Source: Sulfitobacter donghicola DSW-25 = KCTC 12864 = JCM 14565 (GTDB lineage Bacteria > Pseudomonadota > Alphaproteobacteria > Rhodobacterales > Rhodobacteraceae). From it: a stretch of DNA of 64,000 nucleotides. The notes under the pieces were generated by a model. It saw nothing but the letters and a program-made list of their open reading frames with translations, ran no database searches and was not told the DNA's origin. Below, piece by piece: positions 9,369-18,521 of the stretch; positions within the stretch are counted from its first letter, which is position 1; the number at the start of each line of letters is the position of its first letter. Location: contig NZ_JASF01000005.1 of NCBI RefSeq assembly GCF_000622405.1, positions 1,798,001-1,862,000 on the forward strand, written 5' to 3'. The position numbers and the translations under genes are program-made.

Positions 9369-10538
9369 TTATTGCAAATCTTTGAAGGCTTCCGCCAAGC
9401 GATCGCAAGCTTCTTGTACGCGGGCGCGCGGGGTTGCGATGTTAAAGCGTAAAAAGCTTTCGCCGCCTGTGCCAAAGGTTGGGCCGTGGTTGGCGGCGAT
9501 GCCTGCGCCTTGCTCGACCCGATTGGTGAACTCTTCGCGCTCCATTCCGGTGTCTTTGAAATCGACCCATGCCAGATAGGTTGATTCCAGCCCCATGGAT
9601 TTGAGGCCAGGGATGGCGTTGACCGCATCGTCAAACAGGCGGCGGTTGCCATCCAGATAGGTTACCAGCTCATCAACCCATTTGGCCCCTTCGGGGGTGT
9701 AGGCCGCCGTTGCCATAAACAGGCCAAAGCTGTTGGGGGAGAGGCCCATTGCAGCCATGCGCGCTGCGAATTTTTCGCGCAGAACCGGATCGGCGATGAT
9801 CACATTGCCTGAGTGGCTGCCCGCGATGTTGAAGGTTTTTGTGGTGGCGGTCATCATGACCAGACGGTCTTGGACGCCATCAATCAGGGCCATGGCCGTA
9901 TGTTTGTGGCCGGGCATCACCAGATCGTGGTGGATTTCATCAGAGACCAGCACCAGATCGTGGCGTTTGGCGAAATCGGCGACCTGTTGCAGCTCGTCAC
10001 GGGTCCAGACGCGGCCACCGGGGTTATGGGGCGAGCAGAGGATGGCCATTTTCTCATTGCCGGTCATCTGCGCGTCATAGGCGGCAAAGTCCATTTCATA
10101 GCGGCCGTTTTCTTGTGTCAGTTCACATTCAACCACCTGACGGCCTGCCGCGTTAATCACCTTGGCAAAGGCGTGATAGACAGGTGTGAACAGAACAACG
10201 CCATCACCCGGGGCGGTAAAGGCATCGACGCACATGGCGGTACCGTTGACCAAGCCGTGGGTTGTAAAGATATGGGCAGGGTCGAGATCCCAGTTGTGGC
10301 GCTCTTTCATCCACCATTGGATCGCGGCGCGGTATTTGCTGTCGTCGCCGAAATAGCCATAGACGCCATGATCGACCATATCTTGGACGGCTTTGTTCAC
10401 CACCGGAGCCGTGGCAAAGTCCATATCGGCGACCCACATGGAAATGCCGGTTTCCTTGGAGACACCATAGATTTGCTCCATGCTGTCCCATTTGACGCAA
10501 TGTGTGCCGCGCCGTTCGATCGGGGTGTCAAAGCTCAT
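9369..10538 (-). CDS. MalY/PatB-type PLP-dependent C-S lyase / aminotransferase
   Basis: Fold-type I PLP enzyme of the MalY/PatB subfamily (389 residues). Members act as cystathionine beta-lyases or related C-S lyases on sulfur amino acids. Visible features are the substrate-entry segment MWVADMDFATAP, the PLP-contact motif HNPGGRVW, the Asp-containing strand LVLVSDEIHHDL and the PLP-Lys at about residue 234 in ATTKTFNIAG. The start at 10538 has AGGAG nine bases upstream. The gene stands alone on this strand. Exact substrate (cystathionine, cysteine or a dimethylsulfoniopropionate-derived thiol) cannot be told from sequence. Confidence 0.9.
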   Translation of the reverse strand: MSFDTPIERRGTHCVKWDSMEQIYGVSKETGISMWVADMDFATAPVVNKAVQDMVDHGVYGYFGDDSKYRAAIQWWMKERHNWDLDPAHIFTTHGLVNGTAMCVDAFTAPGDGVVLFTPVYHAFAKVINAAGRQVVECELTQENGRYEMDFAAYDAQMTGNEKMAILCSPHNPGGRVWTRDELQQVADFAKRHDLVLVSDEIHHDLVMPGHKHTAMALIDGVQDRLVMMTATTKTFNIAGSHSGNVIIADPVLREKFAARMAAMGLSPNSFGLFMATAAYTPEGAKWVDELVTYLDGNRRLFDDAVNAIPGLKSMGLESTYLAWVDFKDTGMEREEFTNRVEQGAGIAANHGPTFGTGGESFLRFNIATPRARVQEACDRLAEAFKDLQ

Positions 10539-10635
10539 TGTGGTTCTCCTGATTCAATTGAGCCGAAAGTAGCGCGGCGAGACTTATGTGCAAGCCCTGC
10601 TTGCGACAACCGAGGGCATGCCCTACATCAACATC

Positions 10636-11154
10636 ATGAAACGCCCAATTCTATATCACCCCGATCCGCGCCTTAAAAAGAACTGTGCAGCTGTCCCCGA
10701 TTTGACGGATGATCTGCGTACATTGGCAGATGACATGCTGGCGACGATGTATGACGCCCCCGGTATTGGCCTTGCTGCGCCGCAGGTTGGTGTGCTGACC
10801 CGCCTGATCGTGTTGGACTGCGTGAAGGAGGAAGGCGAAAAGCCGAACCCGATGATCATGTTCAACCCCGAGATCATCGCCTCGTCCGAAGAGCTGAACA
10901 CCTATGAAGAGGGGTGCCTAAGCATCCCTGACCAGTTCGCAGACGTCACCCGCCCTGCCGAGGTAGAGGTAAAGTGGATTGATCGCGATGGTAACGAGCA
11001 GCAGCAGGCAATGGATGGTCTATGGGCGACCTGTGTGCAGCACGAGATTGACCACCTGAACGGCAAGCTGTTCATTGATCACCTCAAGCCGCTGAAACGT
11101 CAGATGATCACCCGCAAGATGGTCAAATTCAAACGCGAACTCGCGCGCGGATGA
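10636..11154 (+). CDS. def: Peptide deformylase (copy 1, all motifs intact)
   Basis: Removes the formyl group from the N-terminal Met of nascent proteins. All three motifs are present: GIGLAAPQ, EGCLSIP with the metal-ligand Cys, and HEIDHLNG with both metal-ligand His and the catalytic Glu. The family-like start is MKRPILYHPDP at 10636; an ATG at 10618 with GAGG only three bases before it would add six residues. First of three tandem paralogues followed by fmt, joined by ATGA overlaps. This copy is expected to be the main housekeeping deformylase. Confidence 0.95.
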   Translation: MKRPILYHPDPRLKKNCAAVPDLTDDLRTLADDMLATMYDAPGIGLAAPQVGVLTRLIVLDCVKEEGEKPNPMIMFNPEIIASSEELNTYEEGCLSIPDQFADVTRPAEVEVKWIDRDGNEQQQAMDGLWATCVQHEIDHLNGKLFIDHLKPLKRQMITRKMVKFKRELARG

Positions 11155-11645
11155 GCGTTCTGCCCATCCTGATGTGGCCCGATCCGCGCCTGAAGGAGAT
11201 TTGCGCGCCGATTGAGGAAATCTCACCCGAGGTGGAAGTGCTGGCGGCGGATATGTTGGAGACGATGTATGCGGCTGAGGGGCGCGGCCTTGCTGGCCCT
11301 CAGGTGGGTGCGATGCTGCGGATATTTGTGATGGATGCGGGGTGGAAAGAGGGCAAGCCCGATCCGCTGGTGTGCATCAATCCGATGTTTCAGGAAATTG
11401 GCGAAGAGCGTGCCACCAACACTGAGGGGTGCCTGAGCATCCCAGGTGTCACCGCCGAGGTGAGCCGCCCCGATCAGGTTCAGATGGTTTGGACGGGTTT
11501 GAATGGTGGGCGTTATGTCCAGAGTTTTAGCGGTTTTGCAGCGGTCTGCGTTCAGCATGAGCTGGACCATTTGGACGGTGTGGTAACCTTTGATCACCTA
11601 GATGCTGACACACGTGCAGCATTGGAAGCGGAGTATGCGCAATGA
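11151..11645 (+). CDS. def: Peptide deformylase (copy 2)
   Basis: Second tandem deformylase (164 residues), starting within the stop of copy 1 (ATGA). Motif 1 is GRGLAGPQ, with Gly in place of the usual second Ala; motif 2 (EGCLSIP) and motif 3 (HELDHLDG) are intact, so the metal site and catalytic Glu are kept and activity is likely. It is clearly diverged from copy 1 outside the motifs, so it is an old duplication rather than a recent one. It may differ in substrate range or metal. Confidence 0.92.
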   Translation: MSVLPILMWPDPRLKEICAPIEEISPEVEVLAADMLETMYAAEGRGLAGPQVGAMLRIFVMDAGWKEGKPDPLVCINPMFQEIGEERATNTEGCLSIPGVTAEVSRPDQVQMVWTGLNGGRYVQSFSGFAAVCVQHELDHLDGVVTFDHLDADTRAALEAEYAQ

Positions 11646-12139
11646 CAGTTCGCCCTATTTTGACATGGCCAGATAAACGCCTGCGCACGGCCTGCGCGGA
11701 TGTGCCCGAGATCACCGATGAGGTGCGCGCGATCTGGCAGGATATGATCGACACGATGGATGCCATGCCCGGTGTTGGCCTAGGGGCGCCGCAGATTGGC
11801 GTGATGCAGCGGCTGGCGGTTGTGGATACTTCGGAGGCGCGCAATACGCGCATCCGTTTGGCCAACCCCGAGGTGATTGATGCCTCGGCGATTATGAACG
11901 AACACGAAGAGGCCTCGCCCTGCTTATCAGGTGTTTCGGCCAAGGTAAGCCGCCCGCGTGGTGTGCGGGTGCGGTATCTGGATGAGAACGGCGAAGTGGT
12001 CGAGCGCGACTTTGTCGGGTTGGACGCGACCAGCGTGCAGCACCAGATCGACCACCTTGACGGCAAGCTGTATATTGATCGCCTCAGCAAGATGAAGCGG
12101 GACATGCTGCTGCGCCGCGCCAAAAAGATGAAGGTGTAA
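11642..12139 (+). CDS. Peptide deformylase-like protein with disrupted active site (copy 3)
   Basis: Third tandem paralogue (165 residues), again started in an ATGA overlap. Motif 1 is kept as GVGLGAPQ, but aligning [10 protein letters not shown] with PGVTAEVSRP of copy 2 places EASPC where the others have EGCLS, so the metal-ligand Cys position holds Ser. Motif 3 reads HQIDHLDG: both His remain but the catalytic Glu is Gln. The open reading frame is full length and well conserved elsewhere, so it is a maintained protein and not a decaying pseudogene. It probably lacks deformylase activity and may bind formyl-peptides, the ribosome or its paralogues. Confidence 0.88.
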   Translation: MTVRPILTWPDKRLRTACADVPEITDEVRAIWQDMIDTMDAMPGVGLGAPQIGVMQRLAVVDTSEARNTRIRLANPEVIDASAIMNEHEEASPCLSGVSAKVSRPRGVRVRYLDENGEVVERDFVGLDATSVQHQIDHLDGKLYIDRLSKMKRDMLLRRAKKMKV

Positions 12140-12143
12140 CGCC

Positions 12144-13058
12144 ATGCGGATCGTCTTTATGGGAACGCCGGATTTTTCGGTTTCGGTGCTGAACGCGCTG
12201 GTTGAGGCGGGGCATGAGATTGCTGCTGTTTATTCGCAACCGCCACGCCCTGCGGGACGTGGTAAAAAGGACCGCCCAAGCCCTGTTCATGCGCGCGCCG
12301 ATGCGCTGGGCCTTGAGGTGCGCACACCTGTTTCCCTGAAAACGCCAGAAAGTCAGGCGGAGTTTGCCGCGCTGAAGGCGGATGTTGCGGTGGTTGTGGC
12401 CTATGGGTTGATCCTGCCACAGGCGATTTTGGATGCGCCTGCGCGGGGCTGCCTGAATATCCACGCGAGCCTTCTGCCGCGCTGGCGCGGTGCGGCGCCG
12501 ATCCACCGTGCGATCATGGCGGGGGATGCGCAAACGGGTGTGTGCATCATGCAGATGGAGGCGGGTTTAGACACGGGGCCTGTTCTGCTACGCCAGTCGC
12601 TGGATATCGGGGTGAGCGAAACGACCGCTCAGTTGCATGACCGCCTCAGCGTGATGGGCTCGGATTTGATTGTGGAGGCGCTGGGCAAGTTGGATGACCT
12701 AACCGCAGAGGTGCAGCCCGAAGAGGGCGTGACCTATGCCGCCAAGATCGACAAAGCCGAGGCGCGGATTGATTGGACGTTGAGCGCCAAAGAGGTTGAT
12801 CGCCAAATTCGCGGGCTATCCCCCTTTCCAGGTGCGTGGTTTGAACATGAGGGCGTTCGGATCAAGGTGTTGGGGTCGACCGTGGTTGATGGTGCCGCTG
12901 CGGCGGGCACAGTTTTGAGCGAAGCCCTGCATGTGGCCTGTGGTGAAGGTGCTGTTGCGCTGACCCGCTTGCAAAAAGCCGGCAAAGGCGCGCAAGATGT
13001 GGATGTGTTCCAACGGGGCGCGCAAATTGCAGTCGGCACGCAATTAGGTAAAGGGTAA
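12144..13058 (+). CDS. fmt: Methionyl-tRNA formyltransferase
   Basis: Transfers a formyl group from 10-formyl-THF to initiator Met-tRNA. The 304-residue product has the N-terminal Rossmann start [11 protein letters not shown], the formyl-THF site motif [16 protein letters not shown], the catalytic Asn/His region and a C-terminal OB-like domain. It follows the third def-like gene by four bases, forming a def-def-def'-fmt unit in which formylation and deformylation are co-expressed. Length and motifs are normal. Confidence 0.97.
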   Translation: MRIVFMGTPDFSVSVLNALVEAGHEIAAVYSQPPRPAGRGKKDRPSPVHARADALGLEVRTPVSLKTPESQAEFAALKADVAVVVAYGLILPQAILDAPARGCLNIHASLLPRWRGAAPIHRAIMAGDAQTGVCIMQMEAGLDTGPVLLRQSLDIGVSETTAQLHDRLSVMGSDLIVEALGKLDDLTAEVQPEEGVTYAAKIDKAEARIDWTLSAKEVDRQIRGLSPFPGAWFEHEGVRIKVLGSTVVDGAAAAGTVLSEALHVACGEGAVALTRLQKAGKGAQDVDVFQRGAQIAVGTQLGKG

Positions 13059-13062
13059 ACAC

Positions 13063-13299
13063 ATGTTTCCAACAATGATCGGGACGGTCGTGATCGCGGG
13101 GATCGTTGGCTATCTGGCTGAACGGACCGAGTTCACCCATAACGGCGTTTTGCAATCCATCATCATCTGCATTGGCGGTGCGTTTGTCTTTTACTTTGTC
13201 AGATTGATGTTCGGGTTCGGGTTTGCTTCTGCAGGGATGAACGCCATCTTCGCATCTATCGGTGCGCTGATCATCGTGCCATTCCACTGGCGAAAATAG
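13063..13299 (+). CDS. Small multi-span membrane protein, GlsB/YeaQ-like
   Basis: A 78-residue protein with three predicted membrane helices (TMIGTVVIAGIVGYLA, SIIICIGGAFVFYFV, IFASIGALIIVPF). Length and topology resemble the GlsB/YeaQ/YmgE (transglycosylase-associated) family, whose function is unclear, but the match is by pattern only. It begins four bases after fmt and is probably co-transcribed. Its last codons and stop (CTGGCGAAAATAG) form the first unit of the tandem repeat that follows. Confidence 0.75.
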   Translation: MFPTMIGTVVIAGIVGYLAERTEFTHNGVLQSIIICIGGAFVFYFVRLMFGFGFASAGMNAIFASIGALIIVPFHWRK

Positions 13300-13349
13300 C
13301 TGGCGAAAATAGCTGGCGAAAATAGCTGGCGAAAATAGCTGGCGAAAAT
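13287..13349. repeat. 13-bp tandem repeat, 4.8 copies
   Basis: The unit CTGGCGAAAATAG is repeated exactly four times (starts at 13287, 13300, 13313, 13326) and a fifth partial copy ends at 13349 with a TC change. The first unit includes the final sense codons and stop of the small membrane protein; the array ends 11 bp before the stop of the convergent TRIC-like gene. Identical units point to recent slippage. The 13-bp period is not a multiple of three. Confidence 0.97.
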
Positions 13350-13360
13350 CGCGCGTCGTT

Positions 13361-13984
13361 CTATTTTTTCGGCGGTTTGCTTTTGTAGACGGGCAGGTTC
13401 CAGCCAAACTGGATCGATCCTGCGCGCAAGGCCCATGTGACGGCGGCACCGATGAGCAGGCTATAGGGAATATTGGGCGTATAGAGCTTTAGCAGAACGG
13501 CGGTGGCCGCACCCGCGAGGGCGGCGGTGACGTATAGCTCGCCTTGTTTGAGAACGACGGGAACGTCGCCGACAACGACGTCGCGCATCAGCCCGCCCAT
13601 GCAGCCAGTCACGATGCCCATCAGCACCACAATCACCGGCTCTTGGCCCAGATTCATAGCAACACCCGCACCCGCTGCAACAGCAACGGCAAGCGCGAGA
13701 CTGTCGAGCCAGATGATCGCTTTGAGGCGGCTTTCGAGTAAATGGGCGCTGAAAAAGGTGATGAATGCGGCTGCGACGGCAGCGGCTAGATAGGTGGGTT
13801 CTGCGATCCAGAAAATGGGGTTTCGATCCAGCAGGAGATCCCGAATAGTGCCGCCGCCAACGGCCGTGAGACAGGCGATAAACGAGAACCCGACTAGGTC
13901 CAGCTGTGCGCGGCTGGCGACCAATGCGCCCGTAATCGCAAAGATGATGACCGAAGCATAATCGAGGAAGCCAAGCAGGCTCAT
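13361..13984 (-). CDS. TRIC/UPF0126 family membrane channel protein
   Basis: The product (207 residues) has seven hydrophobic segments in two similar halves with the duplicated signature [14 protein letters not shown] and [13 protein letters not shown], diagnostic of the UPF0126/trimeric intracellular cation channel family (E. coli YicG-like). Prokaryotic members form potassium-permeable or small-solute channels. The start at 13984 (MSLLGFLDY) overlaps the rnhA stop as ATGA, so it is the last gene of the minus-strand unit methyltransferase-rnhA-TRIC. Confidence 0.9.
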   Translation of the reverse strand: MSLLGFLDYASVIIFAITGALVASRAQLDLVGFSFIACLTAVGGGTIRDLLLDRNPIFWIAEPTYLAAAVAAAFITFFSAHLLESRLKAIIWLDSLALAVAVAAGAGVAMNLGQEPVIVVLMGIVTGCMGGLMRDVVVGDVPVVLKQGELYVTAALAGAATAVLLKLYTPNIPYSLLIGAAVTWALRAGSIQFGWNLPVYKSKPPKK

Positions 13985-14436
13985 TTCGGTTTGAACGGTG
14001 CCATACCCGCACGGGCCAGCGCATCTGCGCGCTCGTTCTCGGGGTGGCCAGCGTGGCCTTTGACCCATTCCCATGTGACGCGGTGGCGGGCGTTTGCCTC
14101 GTCAAGGCGCTGCCAGAGTTCCACGTTTTTAACGGGTTTTTTGGCGGCGTTTTTCCAGCCGTTCTTCTTCCAGCCAAAGATCCAGCCTGTGATGCCGTTT
14201 TTGACGTAGTTACTATCGGTCACAACGGTGATTTCTGTGTCGCGTTCCAGCGCCTCAAGGGCGTTGATCGCGGCCAGCAGTTCCATCCGGTTGTTGGTGG
14301 TGTTGGCCTCGCCGCCTTTCAGCTCACGTTCTTTGACAACCTTGTCGCCGTCCATGGCCTGCATCAAAGCGCCCCAGCCACCGGGGCCGGGATTGCCCGA
14401 ACAGGCTCCGTCTGTATATGCAAATAATTTAGGCAT
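13981..14436 (-). CDS. rnhA: Ribonuclease HI
   Basis: Degrades the RNA strand of RNA-DNA hybrids. The 151-residue product shows the catalytic acidic residues in order: Asp9 in [15 protein letters not shown], Glu52 in [10 protein letters not shown], Asp74 in VVTDSNYV and the C-terminal Asp in ENERADALA, plus the basic handle region [14 protein letters not shown]. It starts inside the 3' end of the methyltransferase gene (8-bp overlap) and its stop overlaps the TRIC-like start, so the three are probably one transcript. Confidence 0.96.
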   Translation of the reverse strand: MPKLFAYTDGACSGNPGPGGWGALMQAMDGDKVVKERELKGGEANTTNNRMELLAAINALEALERDTEITVVTDSNYVKNGITGWIFGWKKNGWKNAAKKPVKNVELWQRLDEANARHRVTWEWVKGHAGHPENERADALARAGMAPFKPK

Positions 14437-15022
14437 CTGCGGCGAGTGCTATCCAATCAGCATAGGTGCCGTCCAGCCCCTTATCGCGTCCGGTGGTCAT
14501 TTTTGTGACCGCAAAGCCAGCGTCAGACAAAAGGCCGCGCAATTCTGGTTCGGTGACGTAGGTATATTTGCGCCCGATGCTGTCGCGTTTGGTGTCCTCG
14601 CCCAGCTTCATGGCTATGTGCAGCTTTCCGTTTGTGCGCAGCGCGGTGTGGAGTGCGCAAAGAATGTGCGGCAGGTCAGCGCGTTCGGCGTGCAGCAGGC
14701 TAAAGTTGGCCCAGACACCGTCATAGATATCCTGCCCCGAGATTTGATCGAAGGTCATAAGCTCGGCGCGCACGCCTTTTTGGGCGCTGGCGGTGGCCAC
14801 CATTTCGGGCACGGCATCAACGGCATGCGCGTCCAGCCCTGCTGCGGCCATGACGCCAGCGCTGGTTCCTGGCCCGCAGCCAAGGTCAAGCACGCTGCCC
14901 CCTTTAGGAAGCGAAGCAATAAACGCGGCGAGCAGGGGATCGGCTGTCATCGCGTCTTTTGTCACGCGCGCGTATTCGTCGCTTTTGGCGGCATAAACGG
15001 CGAGGGTTTCAGGATCACTCAT
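14429..15022 (-). CDS. Class I SAM-dependent methyltransferase
   Basis: A 197-residue methyltransferase with motif [14 protein letters not shown], motif post-[13 protein letters not shown] and motif IV-like [16 protein letters not shown], i.e. a UbiE/Methyltransf_11-like fold. The start at 15022 (MSDPETLAV) is taken over the longer frame because it has the usual N-terminal alpha-helical region directly before motif I. The substrate is unknown; the small size and lack of extra domains suggest a small molecule. Upstream gene of rnhA. Confidence 0.88.
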   Translation of the reverse strand: MSDPETLAVYAAKSDEYARVTKDAMTADPLLAAFIASLPKGGSVLDLGCGPGTSAGVMAAAGLDAHAVDAVPEMVATASAQKGVRAELMTFDQISGQDIYDGVWANFSLLHAERADLPHILCALHTALRTNGKLHIAMKLGEDTKRDSIGRKYTYVTEPELRGLLSDAGFAVTKMTTGRDKGLDGTYADWIALAADA

Positions 15023-15047
15023 GTGGTTTCTCCGACAGGCATGGGTT

Positions 15048-15662
15048 TTAGGCGCGCTCGAACGCGAGGCGACCAGCGAGGGCGGCGAAGATGGCGGCAA
15101 AGGAACGGCCCATCCATTTCATTGCGCGTCGAGAACCCAGCAGGCGGTGTCGCGCAGCCGAGGCAAAGACGCCGTAAAGGCAGAAGACCGCAAATGTCAT
15201 GACCATAAACACCCCGCCAAGGGTGGCCATTTCGGTTGTGGCCGAGGCCGCGGTGTTGGACAGGAACGGAGGCAGCAGAGCCAAAAAGAAGATCGACAGC
15301 TTGGGGTTGAGGATGTTGATCAAGGCGCCGCGGCGCGCGATCTGCCAGCCGCTTTGCGTGGTTTGATCTGCTTGGACGTTTAGCGCGCCGTCTTCCTTGA
15401 TCGCTTGGAATGCAAGGTAGAGCAGATAGGCGACGCCTGCCCATTTGATCACGGCGAACAGCAAGGCAGAAGTATGCAGGATCGCGGCGAGGCCAAATAT
15501 CGCGGCCGCTAAATGCGGGACGATGCCAAAGGTGCATCCAAATGCTGCCCAAAGCGCGGCGCGGCGACCTTGGCCCAATCCAAGAGCCAGCGTGTAAATG
15601 ACTCCGGTGCCAGGCGTAATGACAACGACAAAAGCGGTAAGCAGAAACTGGATCGTGATCAT
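15048..15662 (-). CDS. LysE/RhtB family amino-acid exporter
   Basis: The roughly 204-residue product has six hydrophobic segments and the family N-terminal motif FVVVITPGTGVIYTLALGLGQGRR, shown here only in outline, with the central loop GALINILNPKLSIFFLALLP. Members export amino acids or homoserine lactones. I chose ATG at 15662 (MITIQFLLTAF); a GTG at 15671 is also possible. It lies just upstream of the methyltransferase on the same strand, 25 bp away. Confidence 0.88.
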   Translation of the reverse strand: MITIQFLLTAFVVVITPGTGVIYTLALGLGQGRRAALWAAFGCTFGIVPHLAAAIFGLAAILHTSALLFAVIKWAGVAYLLYLAFQAIKEDGALNVQADQTTQSGWQIARRGALINILNPKLSIFFLALLPPFLSNTAASATTEMATLGGVFMVMTFAVFCLYGVFASAARHRLLGSRRAMKWMGRSFAAIFAALAGRLAFERA

Positions 15663-15744
15663 GGGGCGCACCGTGTTAAGCAGGATTGCCGATCATCTTA
15701 GCGTCTGAGGTGGTAATGAAAACGAGAAATCGATCTGCGCTGTA

Positions 15745-16695
15745 TTAAGCAGGCTGACGCAGGACGCGGGGCACTTTGAATTCGATGTTTTCTACGGCGG
15801 TTTCGACCAGCTCTTCGGTCACGTCATAGCGGGTTTTGAAGGCGTCGATGACTTCGTTGATCAGCACTTCGGGGGCTGATGCCCCTGCTGTGATGCCGAT
15901 GCTGTTGATGCCATCCAGCGCGCGCCAGTCGATGTCTTGTGCGCGCTGCACCAATTGCGCATAGGCGCAGCCCGCGCGCGAGCCGACTTCGACGAGGCGT
16001 TTTGAATTGGAAGAGTTCGGCGCACCGACCACCAGCATCGCGTCACATTTGGGCGCAATCGCCTTTACCGCTTCTTGGCGGTTGGTGGTGGCATAGCAGA
16101 TGTCTTCTTTGTGCGGACCCACGATGGCGGGGAAGCGCGCCTGAAGGGCTGCGACGATATCGGCGGTGTCATCCACGCTAAGTGTGGTTTGGGTGACATA
16201 GGCGAGCTTTGACGGATCGCGCACGGTGACCTTTGCCACGTCTTCTGGCGTTTCGACCAGCAGGACTTCGCCCTCTGGCAATTGGCCCATGGTGCCGACA
16301 GTTTCGGGGTGGCCTTCGTGGCCGATCATGATCATTTGCAGGCCTGCGTCCGCGTGGCGTTGGGCCTCGATGTGGACTTTGCTGACCAGCGGGCAGGTCG
16401 CATCCACATAGACCATGTTGCGGGCTTGGGCTGCGTTGGGGACTGATTTTGGCACGCCATGGGCGGAAAAGATCACGGGGCGGTCATCGGGGCATTCGGA
16501 TAGTTCTTCGACGAAAACGGCGCCTTTGTCGCGCAGGCCGTCGACGACGAATTTGTTGTGTACGATTTCGTGGCGGACGTAGACAGGCGCGCCCCATTTA
16601 TCGATCGCCATTTCGACGATTTTGATTGCGCGATCTACGCCCGCGCAAAAGCCGCGAGGCGCGGCGAGGTATAGGGTAAGGGGCGGCTTGCTCAT
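15745..16695 (-). CDS. ispH: 4-hydroxy-3-methylbut-2-enyl diphosphate reductase
   Basis: Last enzyme of the MEP isoprenoid pathway, a [4Fe-4S] protein that reduces HMBPP to IPP and DMAPP. The 316-residue product carries the three cluster Cys in [23 protein letters not shown] and [12 protein letters not shown], the catalytic Glu/Thr region [11 protein letters not shown] and the substrate-binding segment [11 protein letters not shown]. Length is typical. It is a single gene unit on the minus strand upstream of the LysE exporter. Confidence 0.97.
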   Translation of the reverse strand: MSKPPLTLYLAAPRGFCAGVDRAIKIVEMAIDKWGAPVYVRHEIVHNKFVVDGLRDKGAVFVEELSECPDDRPVIFSAHGVPKSVPNAAQARNMVYVDATCPLVSKVHIEAQRHADAGLQMIMIGHEGHPETVGTMGQLPEGEVLLVETPEDVAKVTVRDPSKLAYVTQTTLSVDDTADIVAALQARFPAIVGPHKEDICYATTNRQEAVKAIAPKCDAMLVVGAPNSSNSKRLVEVGSRAGCAYAQLVQRAQDIDWRALDGINSIGITAGASAPEVLINEVIDAFKTRYDVTEELVETAVENIEFKVPRVLRQPA

Positions 16696-16772
16696 GTCTT
16701 ATCTCCGTATCGTCGCACAGAGGTAAATGGGCAAGGCCGCTAGGTCCAGCAACGTTTTTCTGATGGGGGCGG

Positions 16773-17324
16773 TTATTCCGCTTCTGGTGCGGGGTCGCGA
16801 GGGGGGCGGCCAACGATGTCGCGCAGATCGTCAAGCTCGATAAAGTTGTCCACCTGTCTGCGCAGCTCATCCGAGATCATGGGCGGTTGGCTGCGGATGG
16901 TTGAAACCACAGAAACGCGAACACCCTGCCGTTGGATGGAAGTGACAAGGGGGCGGAAATCACCGTCGCCGGAAAAGATCACGATGTGATCAACGTGGGG
17001 TGCCAGTTCCATCGCGTCCACGGCCAGTTCGATGTCCATGTTCCCTTTGACCTTACGGCGGCCCAAGCTGTCGGTGTATTCTTTGGCTGGTTTGGTCACC
17101 ATGGTGAAACCATTGTAGTTCAACCAGTCGACCAAGGGGCGGATGGGCGAATATTCGTCGTTTTCCAAAAGGGCCGTATAGTAGAAGGCGCGCAGCAGCT
17201 TGCCGCGGCGCATAAATTCGGAACGCAAAAGTTTGTAATCAATATCAAATCCTAGCGTCTTTGCCGCTGCATACAGATTTGATCCGTCAATAAAGAGCGC
17301 AAGGCGCTCGTCTTTATAAAACAT
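16773..17324 (-). CDS. NYN-domain (LabA/DUF88-like) putative ribonuclease
   Basis: A 183-residue protein of the NYN/PIN-like nuclease superfamily. Three acidic sites align with the fold: LALFIDGSNLY at the N terminus, KGNMDIELAVDAME in the middle and IVIFSGDGDFRPLV near the end. This is the LabA/DUF88 pattern linked to RNA cleavage or regulation. The start at 17324 (MFYKDERLALF) follows GAGGA at good spacing. The gene is divergent from folK with 120 bp between them. RNA target unknown. Confidence 0.88.
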   Translation of the reverse strand: MFYKDERLALFIDGSNLYAAAKTLGFDIDYKLLRSEFMRRGKLLRAFYYTALLENDEYSPIRPLVDWLNYNGFTMVTKPAKEYTDSLGRRKVKGNMDIELAVDAMELAPHVDHIVIFSGDGDFRPLVTSIQRQGVRVSVVSTIRSQPPMISDELRRQVDNFIELDDLRDIVGRPPRDPAPEAE

Positions 17325-17444
17325 TTTGGTTCCTCGAAATACGCGCTGCTTGCAGCGTGAGAAATAATCGCTCAAATATCGGGTCGGGCCAACTAGCCTG
17401 AAGGAGTGTTAACACTCAAGTATCCTATGTAGGGAAATTGACAG

Positions 17445-18053
17445 ATGTCTCAAGGTGTAGTCATGGGGAAAAATGTCTCATCTGAACAAATAGTGATATC
17501 TGACTGCATTATCGCGTTGGGATCAAACCAAGAATACGACGGAATTGGCCCCTCCGAACTGCTAGAAGAAGCATTTGACGAGCTTGTTGGTCGTGGATTT
17601 GTGATTCGGAATCGGAGCCGGTTTTTCCAAACGCCGGCCTTTCCGGCGGGTGCCGGACCGGATTTTGTAAATGCTGCTGCAGTTTTGGAAACATCTATCG
17701 CACCCGCTGAGATATTGGCGCAGTTGCATTCTGTTGAGGCCAAGTTGGGGCGTCAAAGGGTGCAGCGATGGGGGGCGCGGACGCTTGATCTGGATTTGAT
17801 CGCAGTGGGTGGTTTGGTGCTGCCAGACGCCGAAACCTACCAGTATTGGTGTGAATTGCCTATGGAAGCGCAAAAAACCACGACACCACAGGAATTGATA
17901 TTGCCGCACCCGCGATTGGCGGATCGGGCATTTGTGCTGGTGCCTCTATTGGATGTTGCGCCAGATTGGTGCCATCCGATCACTGGGAAAAGCGTTCAGC
18001 AGATGCATGACAGCCTTCCTGTTACGCTGAGAGATGAAGTTGTGGCGTTGTAA
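17445..18053 (+). CDS. folK: 2-amino-4-hydroxy-6-hydroxymethyldihydropteridine pyrophosphokinase
   Basis: Transfers pyrophosphate from ATP to the folate precursor 6-hydroxymethyl-dihydropterin. The 202-residue product has IIALGSNQ at the N terminus, the metal-binding pair in QRWGARTLDLDLIAVG and the C-terminal signature LPHPRLADRAFVLVPLLDV. It is slightly longer than enteric HPPK owing to a short N-terminal extension and an insertion around QYWCELPMEAQ. Two ATG starts (17445, 17463) are possible; 17445 has AGGGA upstream. It heads the folK-rpoZ-RSH run. Confidence 0.94.
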   Translation: MSQGVVMGKNVSSEQIVISDCIIALGSNQEYDGIGPSELLEEAFDELVGRGFVIRNRSRFFQTPAFPAGAGPDFVNAAAVLETSIAPAEILAQLHSVEAKLGRQRVQRWGARTLDLDLIAVGGLVLPDAETYQYWCELPMEAQKTTTPQELILPHPRLADRAFVLVPLLDVAPDWCHPITGKSVQQMHDSLPVTLRDEVVAL

Positions 18054-18124
18054 TACGTGCTTGTAAATTAGCTAGAACAAGCCTAGGTACCCCTTTCTAG
18101 CAGATATTTTTATTGGAGTGTCCA

Positions 18125-18478
18125 ATGGCCCGCGTCACCGTCGAAGATTGTGTTGATAAAGTACCGAACCGGTTTGATCTGGTTATGCTTGCGGCGCACC
18201 GCGCTCGTGAAATTTCCGCAGGTTCTTCCGTTACGGTTGAGCGTGACAACGATAAGAACCCTGTTGTTGCCCTGCGTGAGATCGCAGATGAGACACAATC
18301 CGCAGAAGATCTGCGTGAGCGTTTGATCGAGAGCAACCAGAGCCAGATCGAAGTCGATGAGCCTGAAGAGGACGCAATGGCGATTCTTATGGGTGCCGAG
18401 CAGGACAAGCCTGAAGAAGACAGCATGTCTGAAGAAATGCTTTTGCGGCAGCTTATGGCGGCGCAAGGGCAGGGTTGA
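18125..18478 (+). CDS. rpoZ: RNA polymerase omega subunit
   Basis: Small subunit that helps assemble the beta-prime subunit into RNA polymerase and takes part in ppGpp sensing. The 117-residue product starts [13 protein letters not shown] and contains [17 protein letters not shown] and ALREIADE, the omega signature, followed by an acidic C-terminal tail ([10 protein letters not shown]) typical of Rhodobacteraceae. GGAG lies eight bases upstream of the ATG at 18125. It sits directly before the (p)ppGpp synthetase/hydrolase gene, a common alphaproteobacterial order. Confidence 0.96.
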   Translation: MARVTVEDCVDKVPNRFDLVMLAAHRAREISAGSSVTVERDNDKNPVVALREIADETQSAEDLRERLIESNQSQIEVDEPEEDAMAILMGAEQDKPEEDSMSEEMLLRQLMAAQGQG

Positions 18479-18521
18479 TTGCGGCGGGAATGACCTTCCT
18501 GCCTGAAGGCTGAGGCGGATA

